Shown here in pieces: positions 1 to 5,590 of a stretch of 8,926 bases of DNA (position 1 is its first letter; each line of letters begins with the position of its first letter). The translations under genes and the position numbers were made by a program. The notes beneath the pieces were generated by a model that was given only the letters and a program-made list of their open reading frames with translations, was not told the origin of the DNA and ran no database searches. This stretch comes from Candidatus Moranbacteria bacterium CG23_combo_of_CG06-09_8_20_14_all_35_22. GTDB taxonomy: Bacteria; Patescibacteriota; Minisyncoccia; Moranbacterales; UBA2206. The stretch is from positions 1 to 8,926 of the forward strand of contig PCRW01000015.1 in assembly GCA_002772115.1 (NCBI GenBank), given 5' to 3'.

Positions 1-2
1 TA

Positions 3-1334
3 TTAATTGGTGTGGGACAAGGGAATGTTTTTCCATTCCAAACTTTGTCGACAAAGCAGTTTTTCAGCTCGCTCTGGCTCGGCCATAATTTCTTCCACCA
101 CTTTTTCCATCCGCATACCTTGCGAACCTTTGACTAAAATCAAATCCCCCGGTCGAATTATCTCCTGCAATTTTTTGCCGGCACTCATTGGATCGGAAAA
201 TTCAAAAAGTCTTTCTGGACTGATTTTATGTTTTCTAAGTTCTTCCATGGCAAACTGCATTCGTTCCCCCACCGCAAAAAATATTCCGTTTTTAATTTCA
301 AAAAACTTTCCCGCTAAACTTTTATGCGCACTTTCTGTTTCTTCCCCCAACTCCAGCATATCCCCCAGTACAACAATTTTTCTCGGTGCTTGAATATTTT
401 TAAGCACTTCCAGCGCAGAAAGCACAGCAATCGGCGAAGAATTGTAAGAATCATCAATTATAAAAGTATTTTTAATGCCCAAAATCAAATTCATCCGCCC
501 AGTCGGCATAGAAAAATTCGTCAAGGCTTCGGAAATTTCCACTAAATTAAGTTTGAAATATAAACCAACAGCGATAGCAGAAAGTGCCGCATAAATATTA
601 TGTTTGGCTAAAATATTATTGAGTCTAATCGGAATGCTCGTGCCTTTATAATTCAATTTAAAAGAAAGCCCCTTTATGCCACCGCCTTGGTTGGAATAAT
701 TATATAAAACATCCGTGGCGCAAATATCTGCTTCTGGCGAAAAACCAAAAGTTAAAAAAGTTATATCCTCTCTTTTATTTTGCTCTTTAAGTTTTTTTAT
801 TTTCTGATTATCCAAGTTGACTGCCGAAAAACCATTGGGAATTAAATTTTCTACCATCGTCCATTTTTCTTGGGCAATTTTATCCACTGTTTTGAAATAT
901 TCCAGATGACTTCCAGAAATTTCCGTAATAATTGATGCTTCACAAGGAATAAAACTAGTTAGATATCCGATATCACCCAGCTGATCGGCGCCCATTTCTA
1001 AAATCAAAATTTCCGGATATTTCAAAGGAAGAATTAGAAAAACTAACCATTTTAGAAAAATTCCCAACCATTTTAAAATTGATTTTCCGCCACTTTCCGC
1101 TCCGATTATCGCCAACGGCAAACCGATTTCATTGTTATAATTTTTTTCCGTTTTTTTGGCAAAAAAATGATTTGAAAGCACCGCATAAATTGCTTCCTTG
1201 GAAGAAGTTTTACCGACTGATCCCGTAATGCCCACCACCCGCGGTTTATATTTTTTCAACAACAAAACAGCCATGAATCTCAAGGTTTTTTCGAGAAAAA
1301 TTATTTTTTTGGATTTATCCTTCTGTTTTGTCAT
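3..1334 (-). CDS. murF: UDP-N-acetylmuramoyl-tripeptide--D-alanyl-D-alanine ligase (MurF)
   Basis: Cytoplasmic Mur ligase that uses ATP to add D-Ala-D-Ala to UDP-MurNAc-tripeptide, the last cytoplasmic step of the peptide stem. Visible in 443 residues: ATP P-loop GITGSVGKTS at about 35-44, NYNNEIGLP at 65-73, LEMGADQLGDI at 112-122, ITEISGSHLEYF at about 136-147 with the EK of the likely carbamylated-lysine region at 156-157, then DDSYNSSP and VLGDMLELGEE of the central/C-terminal domains and a closing GDLILVKGSQGMRMEK. The hydrophobic stretch at about 86-105 (KWLGIFLKWLVFL) is, as I recall, common in CPR MurF. I chose the ATG at 1334. It overlaps the ftsI end by 20 bp, while the longer open frame to 1421 would add only a lysine tract that is the shadow of the FtsI tail. 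The close overlap suggests translational coupling with ftsI. Only 2 bp lie beyond the stop in this window. The family call is secure; the start is less so. Confidence 0.95.
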   Translation of the reverse strand: MTKQKDKSKKIIFLEKTLRFMAVLLLKKYKPRVVGITGSVGKTSSKEAIYAVLSNHFFAKKTEKNYNNEIGLPLAIIGAESGGKSILKWLGIFLKWLVFLILPLKYPEILILEMGADQLGDIGYLTSFIPCEASIITEISGSHLEYFKTVDKIAQEKWTMVENLIPNGFSAVNLDNQKIKKLKEQNKREDITFLTFGFSPEADICATDVLYNYSNQGGGIKGLSFKLNYKGTSIPIRLNNILAKHNIYAALSAIAVGLYFKLNLVEISEALTNFSMPTGRMNLILGIKNTFIIDDSYNSSPIAVLSALEVLKNIQAPRKIVVLGDMLELGEETESAHKSLAGKFFEIKNGIFFAVGERMQFAMEELRKHKISPERLFEFSDPMSAGKKLQEIIRPGDLILVKGSQGMRMEKVVEEIMAEPERAEKLLCRQSLEWKNIPLSHTN

Positions 1335-3207
1335 TTTTTTCTTCTTGTTTTTTTTCTTCCTCCTTTTTAGCTTTTTCTTCAGCTTCTTTTTCTTCTTTTT
1401 CACCGAGCATATAATATTCACTCAAATTATGAGTTTGATTAAATTTATTCAGATCAGCTTGGATATAATCTTGGGTTGGTTTGATATTTTTATAATCTAA
1501 TAAAAATTTCATCAGTTCTCCGAAAGCTGGTGCAGCGCTGGATTCAGCCCATTCCACTGTCTTGGGATTATCTATTCTAACCAAAATTGTAAATTGAGGA
1601 TTATCTGCGGGAGCAAAACCAGCGAATGATCCGATATTTGTTCCTTCTCGATAACCTTTGGAATCTGAATTAGCAATCTGCGCAGTGCCCGTTTTCCCCG
1701 CTACTAGATAACCTGGAACTCCTGCTTGCTTGCCATGACCATTCTTAACTACACTTTCTAATATTTGTGTAATTTCATTATTCGCTTTTTGAGAAAGTAC
1801 TTTCCTGACTTCTTGAGGCGCTATCTCTTTTATTCCATCCTTATCGTTAATTATTTTTTCTACAATTTGAGGCTTCAAAAGAATTCCTCCGTTAGCAATA
1901 GCATTGTAAGCGCTAACAAGTTGAATCGGAGTTACTGTTATCCCCTGTCCGAAAGAAGCCGTGAAAAAATTTATATCACTCTTTATTTTTTTTAAATTTA
2001 CAATGTTTCCAGTGCTTTCCCCAGGAAGCTCCACTCCGGTTATTTCACCAAAACCAAATCTTTTGACATAATCGGAAAAATTGCTGTTGCCAAGAAGTTT
2101 TTGAGCGTATATCGCGCCAGTATTTAGAGACTTTTCCAAAACTTCCGTCATTGTTTGAATTCCATTAGTTTTAAAATCAGAATTTCTTATCGTATAGCCA
2201 GCTTCTTTCACCGCACCCGTATCAGTATAAGTAGTGTCAGGACTAATTTTTCCGTCGTCCATGGCTGAAGCAAGAGTAAAAGTCTTAAAAACGCTACCAC
2301 ATTCATACGCGTCACTCACCGCTATATTTCGAAAACTTTCTAAATTTTCTTTTTGATAATTGTTCGGATCAAAATTAGGATAGCTAGCCATCGCTAGAAT
2401 TCTTCCTGTCGAAGAATCCAAAACGATAATTGTTCCGCGATCTGCTTCAAATTTTTTTATCGCACCTTTGAGAATTTTTTCCGTACCATATTGGGCAATA
2501 CGATCAATTGTCAAAATCAAATCATCTCCATCTTGTGCCGGAACCAATTCTTTTTTTCCAATCGAAATCCATCTTCCCAAATTATCTTTATTTTGAAAAA
2601 GATTTCCCTCTTGACCTTTGAGTTCTTTGTCAAAATAATTTTCAATTCCATAACGGCCACCTAAACTATCACCTTTCCAACCCACAAAACCCAATATTTG
2701 AGAAGCTAATTCTCCAGCCGGATAATATCGAAAATTTTCTTCTGACAAATGCACACCGACCAATTTCAACTCCTCAATCGCTTTGATTTCATCCTCGCTT
2801 AGTCGATGTTTCAAAACTTCATACATATCTTCCGGTTTTTTCAATTTTTCCTCTACCTCTTCTTCTTCAATGTCTAGCGTTTTGGCGACAATTTCCGCCA
2901 GATCATTACTGTTCTCTATTTCTTTCGGAACAGCAAAAGCCATTTTGGCATTTTTATTCACTGCTACAGGATAAACTCCACTGCCGTCTTTCAAAAATAT
3001 TTCTCCTCTTTTCGGCATTAAATTGGAAAAAACAGAATGCTGACCTTGCGACAAAGATACATAATAATCGCGCGAAAGAATTTGCAGATTATACAGCCGA
3101 CAAATAATCAAACCGGAAAAAAATAAAATAATAAAAAATAATAAAAAAATTCTGACCTTGAAATAATCGACTGTTGTCTGGCACCGATTTTTTGTTGATT
3201 CCGCCAT
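1315..3207 (-). CDS. ftsI: Class B penicillin-binding protein, division-specific transpeptidase (FtsI/PBP3-like)
   Basis: DD-transpeptidase that cross-links septal peptidoglycan, anchored in the membrane with its catalytic domain outside. In 630 residues: a short cytoplasmic N-terminus, one membrane segment at about 18-36, a PBP dimer/pedestal domain at about 60-220 (PKRGEIF, YYPAGELASQILGFVG, YGIENYFD), then the transpeptidase domain. Catalytic motifs are SVFK at 305-308 (acyl-enzyme serine 305), SLN at 360-362 and KTG at 505-507. The first motif reads YECGSVFK, where the family usually has YEPGSTFK. The last 28 residues (about 603-630) are a Glu/Lys-rich tail, probably disordered or helical, encoded by a purine tract that also contains the murF upstream region. 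The start ATG lies 13 bp after the ftsL-like stop and has no Shine-Dalgarno site. Position after mraZ-rsmH-ftsL supports FtsI rather than an elongation PBP2. murE, often next to ftsI elsewhere, is absent here. Confidence 0.95.
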   Translation of the reverse strand: MAESTKNRCQTTVDYFKVRIFLLFFIILFFSGLIICRLYNLQILSRDYYVSLSQGQHSVFSNLMPKRGEIFLKDGSGVYPVAVNKNAKMAFAVPKEIENSNDLAEIVAKTLDIEEEEVEEKLKKPEDMYEVLKHRLSEDEIKAIEELKLVGVHLSEENFRYYPAGELASQILGFVGWKGDSLGGRYGIENYFDKELKGQEGNLFQNKDNLGRWISIGKKELVPAQDGDDLILTIDRIAQYGTEKILKGAIKKFEADRGTIIVLDSSTGRILAMASYPNFDPNNYQKENLESFRNIAVSDAYECGSVFKTFTLASAMDDGKISPDTTYTDTGAVKEAGYTIRNSDFKTNGIQTMTEVLEKSLNTGAIYAQKLLGNSNFSDYVKRFGFGEITGVELPGESTGNIVNLKKIKSDINFFTASFGQGITVTPIQLVSAYNAIANGGILLKPQIVEKIINDKDGIKEIAPQEVRKVLSQKANNEITQILESVVKNGHGKQAGVPGYLVAGKTGTAQIANSDSKGYREGTNIGSFAGFAPADNPQFTILVRIDNPKTVEWAESSAAPAFGELMKFLLDYKNIKPTQDYIQADLNKFNQTHNLSEYYMLGEKEEKEAEEKAKKEEEKKQEEKNDKTEG

Positions 3208-3220
3208 AACTATAAAAGTA

Positions 3221-3634
3221 TTATTTCATCGCTATCGGACCGTTCAAATTAAAATAAGTTATTTCTTGGGTACTAATTAGATTCAAATTTTCCGCTGTTT
3301 TTTCAATATTATACATCGACTTGAGTTCCACTTCCTTGATTCGCTGGCTTTTATTTATCTGCGAAAGACTAGCGATTTGTTTTTCAATTTCTCTTATTTC
3401 ATATCCCTTAGTAGCCAAATCATTCACTTGGTACAGATAAAAAACGCCTAGGATAAAAACTATTGCCATCAAGATAGAAGCTGTCCCTTTGAAATTCAAA
3501 CTAAGACTTCCTCGACAATTTTTTAGAAAAGCGTGGTTTTTCTTGAAATTCGCTCGCATACTAAAAACCGAGCAATTGGCGGAGATGCTTTTCATTTTTT
3601 TTCGTCTAGATTCAACGATTAAAAATCTCGGCAT
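3221..3634 (-). CDS. ftsL: FtsL/DivIC-like single-pass septum protein
   Basis: 137-residue protein with the FtsL layout: a basic cytoplasmic N-terminus (about 1-48), one membrane segment at about 50-68 (GTASILMAIVFILGVFYLY), then a short outer region with heptad-like hydrophobics at about 70-115 (NDLATKGYEIREIEKQI and onward) that would form a coiled coil. FtsL-type proteins bind FtsB/DivIC and FtsQ/DivIB partners and help recruit and activate FtsW-FtsI. Sequence identity in this family is low, so the call rests on topology, size and the slot between rsmH and ftsI, 13 bp before ftsI. The first ATG is preferred because a weak purine run (GGGGGA) lies about 12 bp upstream. Met14 and Met26 are alternatives that keep the membrane segment. 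It could also be called a generic septum formation initiator/DivIC-like protein. Confidence 0.75.
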   Translation of the reverse strand: MPRFLIVESRRKKMKSISANCSVFSMRANFKKNHAFLKNCRGSLSLNFKGTASILMAIVFILGVFYLYQVNDLATKGYEIREIEKQIASLSQINKSQRIKEVELKSMYNIEKTAENLNLISTQEITYFNLNGPIAMK

Positions 3635-3686
3635 TAAATTTCAGTCCCCCTGAAAATTAATATTTGGATTGTTTGTTTATTTTAAT

Positions 3687-3784
3687 CCGATGCGAAACTA
3701 CGAATTAAATGCGAATCTACGAACAAAAATAGAATTTTTTATTTTATAATTTTCGTATTTCGTTTATTTCGTATTTCGTAAAAC
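3687..3784. repeat. Imperfect TACGAA-type inverted repeat between ftsL-like gene and rsmH
   Basis: Left arm at about 3692-3724 is built from CGAAAC/TACGAA units; right arm at about 3750-3783 is built from TTCGTATTTCGT units. The arms are inverted copies with several small indels, separated by an A/T-rich loop. The right arm runs into the end of rsmH and supplies its last codons and TAA stop. It belongs to the same sequence family as the cleaner repeat upstream of mraZ (5256-5344). Function unknown; as RNA it would fold into a long hairpin inside the dcw transcript. Confidence 0.65.
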
Positions 3785-4690
3785 TTCACACACGCGAAGT
3801 TTGGCGCTTCTTGATCTTGGATTATCGCTAACTTCCAAGTCATTTGGCACTATCGGCTTTCTTGTGATGATTGCAACTTTCGGTTTCTTTCCACAAACAC
3901 ACTGCGGAAAGTCTGGCGGGCAAATGCATCCCCTAGCATTTTCCCGAAAATTATCTTTAACAATTCGATCTTCTAATGAATGAAATGAAATTATTACCAA
4001 TCTTCCCCCCGAATTCAGTCTTTCAATCGCTTGGCTAATAACTTTTTCTAAATTTTCCAATTCCTTATTGACTTCAATCCGCAATGCCTGAAAGGTTCTA
4101 GTGGCAGGATTTAATTTAAAATGCCTAAATCTTTCCGGAATGGCTGAACTTACAATTTCAGCAAGTTCTTTGGTGGTTTCTATTTTTTTATCTTTTCTAT
4201 ATGCAATTATTTTTCTGACAATATTTTTCCAAAACTTTTCTTCCCCGTATTCTCGAATAATTTTTCCTAATTCTTCTTCTGTATAATTATTTACTATGTC
4301 CTTAGCAGAAATTTCTTGATCTTTTGAAAGTCGCATATCAATTTTTTCATCTATCTGAAAACTCATCCCTTTGCCTCCCAATTGATCGCTTGACCAACCC
4401 AGATCCGCCAAAATTGCATCAACTTTTTCTATTTTTAAATCTTCTAAAATATTTTCTAAATTCTCAAAATTATCATTAACTAGAATTACTCTCTTATCAT
4501 TTTTCAAATCCGATTCATGGATTGCCTTTTCATCCGCATCAATTCCAATCAATTTTCCGTTTTTAATTATTTTTAAAATTTCTTTCGAATGACCACCACC
4601 TCCGAAAGTTGCATCGACCACAATATCGCCTTCCTTGAGATTCAGCGACTGGATCGTTTCATTAAGCAATACCGGTTTATGAATAGACAT
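3764..4690 (-). CDS. rsmH: 16S rRNA (cytosine(1402)-N(4))-methyltransferase (RsmH/MraW)
   Basis: SAM-dependent methyltransferase that modifies C1402 in the decoding centre of 16S rRNA. The length of 308 residues is usual for the family. Visible: N-terminal HKPVLLNE at 4-11, SAM motif I DATFGGGGHS at 26-35, GIDAD at 49-53, DNF at 73-75, ADLGWSSDQL at 95-104, GMSF at 108-111 and DMR at 118-120. Near the C-terminus are SFHSLEDRIVK, a Cys-rich stretch (GCICPPDFPQCVCG) and SDNPRSRSAKLRVCE. The ATG at 4690 fits the conserved N-terminus; no Shine-Dalgarno is visible. The last five residues (LRNTK) and the stop codon come from a TACGAA-type repeat, so the original C-terminus may have been slightly different. 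Second gene of the dcw operon, 123 bp after mraZ, across an inverted-repeat spacer. Confidence 0.97.
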   Translation of the reverse strand: MSIHKPVLLNETIQSLNLKEGDIVVDATFGGGGHSKEILKIIKNGKLIGIDADEKAIHESDLKNDKRVILVNDNFENLENILEDLKIEKVDAILADLGWSSDQLGGKGMSFQIDEKIDMRLSKDQEISAKDIVNNYTEEELGKIIREYGEEKFWKNIVRKIIAYRKDKKIETTKELAEIVSSAIPERFRHFKLNPATRTFQALRIEVNKELENLEKVISQAIERLNSGGRLVIISFHSLEDRIVKDNFRENARGCICPPDFPQCVCGKKPKVAIITRKPIVPNDLEVSDNPRSRSAKLRVCEVLRNTK

Positions 4691-4698
4691 GCTGTATT

Positions 4699-4812
4699 AA
4701 ATTTTTAATTTTGTAATTTTTGTAATTTTTAAATAATTTCTAATGCTTTAATTTTTAAAAATTAAAAATTTAGATTTATTTATAAAATTAAAAATTATAA
4801 AATTAAAAATTT
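4699..4812. repeat. AATTTTTAATTTT-type inverted repeat filling the mraZ-rsmH spacer
   Basis: Left arm 4699-4721 and right arm 4790-4812 are 23-bp inverted copies with one mismatch, which would be a G-U pair in one of the two RNA strands. Inside the loop lies a perfect 20-bp palindrome at 4747-4766 (TTTAATTTTTAAAAATTAAA). The element occupies nearly the entire spacer between the mraZ stop and the rsmH start. No GC-rich stem is present, so it is not a typical terminator. Confidence 0.75.
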
Positions 4813-4813
4813 T

Positions 4814-5248
4814 TTAATATACTCCCAGCTTCCCCAACTGTTCTGCGATTTCATCTGTGTTTTTTTCGGCATTCTTTTTATATCCTTCCCATTTCTTTTC
4901 ATCCCAAATTTCTAGTCGGTTATACACTCCCGCAATGATGACATCTTTGTCGAGGTCAGCATAACTTTTCAAAAAATCTGGAATCAAAATTCTACCTTGC
5001 TTATCAATTTCACAATCCACTGCGCCTGCCAGCATCGAACGAACAAAACTTCGCGTGGATGATTCACCAATTGGAAGTGTTCCGAGTTTTTCCGCCAATT
5101 CCTGCCAAACTTTCATTGGATAAATTATGAGACATTTATCTAACCCTTTCGTCACCACTATTTTATTTTTCAAATCACTTCTAAATTTACTTGGAACCGC
5201 CAATCTTTTTTTCGGATCAATAGAATGTTGGTATTCACCGATAAACAT
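4814..5248 (-). CDS. mraZ: Transcriptional regulator MraZ
   Basis: First gene of the dcw operon. MraZ is a DNA-binding protein of the SpoVT/AbrB (swapped-hairpin barrel) fold that forms rings and regulates its own operon in characterised bacteria. The 144 residues match the family length and show both repeats of the signature: IDPKKRLAVP at 10-19 and CEIDKQGRILIP at 79-90, each followed by a short helix. GEYQHSID at 4-11 fixes the N-terminus, so the ATG at 5248 is confident even though no Shine-Dalgarno is visible. Upstream on the same strand are a long inverted repeat, a tandem GTGG-type operator and a near-consensus promoter, consistent with autoregulation. The end of the gene abuts the AATTTTTAATTTT-type repeat. 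Confidence 0.97.
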   Translation of the reverse strand: MFIGEYQHSIDPKKRLAVPSKFRSDLKNKIVVTKGLDKCLIIYPMKVWQELAEKLGTLPIGESSTRSFVRSMLAGAVDCEIDKQGRILIPDFLKSYADLDKDVIIAGVYNRLEIWDEKKWEGYKKNAEKNTDEIAEQLGKLGVY

Positions 5249-5255
5249 AATATAT

Positions 5256-5344
5256 TTACGAACTACGAAATTAACGAGATACGAAACATTTCAAAATCCC
5301 CTTTTCGTATTTTCGTATTTTCGTATTAATTTCGTAGTTCGTAA
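5256..5344. repeat. TACGAA-type long inverted repeat in the mraZ leader
   Basis: Arms 5256-5274 and 5326-5344 are a perfect 19-bp inverted repeat (TTACGAACTACGAAATTAA and its complement). Pairing continues imperfectly inward (TACGAAA at about 5280-5286 with TTTCGTA units at about 5304-5325, which form a tandem run). The element lies between the MraZ-type operator and the mraZ start, ending 7 bp before the ATG, so it should be transcribed as a large hairpin in the 5' leader. It is the same family as 3687-3784. Confidence 0.85.
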
Positions 5345-5375
5345 TTCACCACTTCTCACCACTTCATTACAACTT
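5345..5375 (-). promoter_or_regulatory. Probable MraZ operator (tandem GTGG repeats)
   Basis: Read on the minus strand, 5364-5345 is two 10-bp units, AAGTGGTGAG and AAGTGGTGAA, with a degenerate third unit (AAGTTGTAAT) just upstream at about 5375-5366. MraZ of E. coli binds TGGGN repeats at 10-bp spacing, and MraZ of mycoplasmas binds AAAGTGKNNN repeats; this array fits that pattern. Further GTG-type motifs lie in the promoter spacer and overlapping the -35 region. It sits immediately downstream of the dcw promoter. Confidence 0.75.
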
Positions 5376-5381
5376 AAATCT

Positions 5382-5410
5382 ATTTTACCCCACCCAGCTT
5401 CATTGGTCAA
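5382..5410 (-). promoter_or_regulatory. Promoter of the dcw operon (mraZ)
   Basis: On the minus strand, -35 TTGACC (5410-5405) and -10 TAAAAT (5387-5382) are separated by exactly 17 bp; each hexamer matches the sigma70 consensus at 5 of 6. The start of transcription would be near 5375, giving a leader of about 125 nt before mraZ that contains the GTGG repeats and the TACGAA hairpin. It follows a terminator-like hairpin by about 24 bp, so a new transcription unit starting here makes sense. Confidence 0.75.
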
Positions 5411-5433
5411 CACTTTTTTCACACTTTTAAAAA

Positions 5434-5462
5434 TACAAAAAACGCCCATTTTAGGCGCTTTC
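5434..5462 (-). terminator. Rho-independent terminator after the transposase gene
   Basis: On the minus strand, AAAGCGCC pairs with GGCGTTTT (one G-U pair) around a 7-nt loop (TAAAATG), followed by a T run (TTTTTTG). It would end transcripts coming from the transposase gene before the dcw promoter. The spacer between mraZ and the transposase gene (5249-5578) also holds the dcw promoter, the MraZ-type operator and the TACGAA repeat. I see no further gene in it. Confidence 0.7.
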
Positions 5463-5470
5463 CAAAAAAG

Positions 5471-5479
5471 TTATACACA
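5471..5479 (+). promoter_or_regulatory. DnaA-box-like 9-mer
   Basis: TTATACACA fits the relaxed DnaA-box consensus TTATNCACA. A single 9-mer upstream of the dcw promoter could be chance or a DnaA control site. A near match (TTATCCACC on the minus strand, 8 of 9) lies at 8854-8862. Confidence 0.25.
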
Positions 5480-5504
5480 GCCTGTCCCCAAAAACTACTT
5501 CCCT

Positions 5505-5532
5505 CTTATATTTTACCCATAAATTCGATCAA
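5505..5532 (-). promoter_or_regulatory. Possible weak promoter downstream of the transposase gene
   Basis: TTGATC (5532-5527) and TATAAG (5510-5505) on the minus strand are 16 bp apart. A transcript from here would run only about 65 nt to the terminator at 5434-5462, so it could make a small RNA. In such AT-rich DNA this could be chance. Confidence 0.3.
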
Positions 5533-5547
5533 TATATTTCATAAATT

Positions 5548-5576
5548 TCTATCCTAACATCGAATGTTAGGATAGA
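5548..5576. repeat. RAYT-associated palindrome, copy 1 (3' flank)
   Basis: Stem arms 5548-5560 (TCTATCCTAACAT) and 5564-5576 are perfect 13-bp complements around the 3-nt loop CGA (+ strand). It shares the core CCTAACAT/ATGTTAGG with the copies at 6042-6070 and 6278-6304 but is in the opposite orientation, judged by the loop (CGA here, TCG in the others). It begins 3 bp beyond the transposase stop codon. Confidence 0.9.
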
Positions 5577-5590
5577 TCTTAGGATAGATC
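5567..5590. repeat. 12-bp tandem duplication at the transposase 3' end
   Basis: TTAGGATAGATC occurs twice head to tail (5567-5578 and 5579-5590). The first copy is the outer arm of the palindrome; the second is inside the transposase gene and encodes its last residues and TAA stop on the minus strand. It looks like a duplication of the palindrome arm. Confidence 0.9.

Noticed and set aside
7..545. Plus-strand ORFs opposite murF, as well as those opposite ftsI, rsmH and typA
   Set aside because: They are antisense shadows of well-supported genes.
1359..1364. AGGAGG (minus strand) as the murF Shine-Dalgarno
   Set aside because: The spacing to the ATG is 24 nt, too far for normal use; it is part of the Glu/Lys codon tract of FtsI.
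1344..1366. Programmed -1 frameshift (AGGAGG before an A run) joining ftsI to murF
   Set aside because: A -1 shift does not lead into the murF frame; only +1, or loss of one A, would.
1335..1421. Longer murF start giving an N-terminal lysine-rich extension
   Set aside because: It lies wholly inside the FtsI tail coding region in another frame and encodes almost only lysine; the ATG at 1334 gives a normal MurF N-terminus.
5127..5522. 131-codon plus-strand ORF opposite the mraZ start and leader
   Set aside because: It runs antisense over the mraZ N-terminus, the TACGAA repeat, the operator and the promoter, and has no domain-like content.
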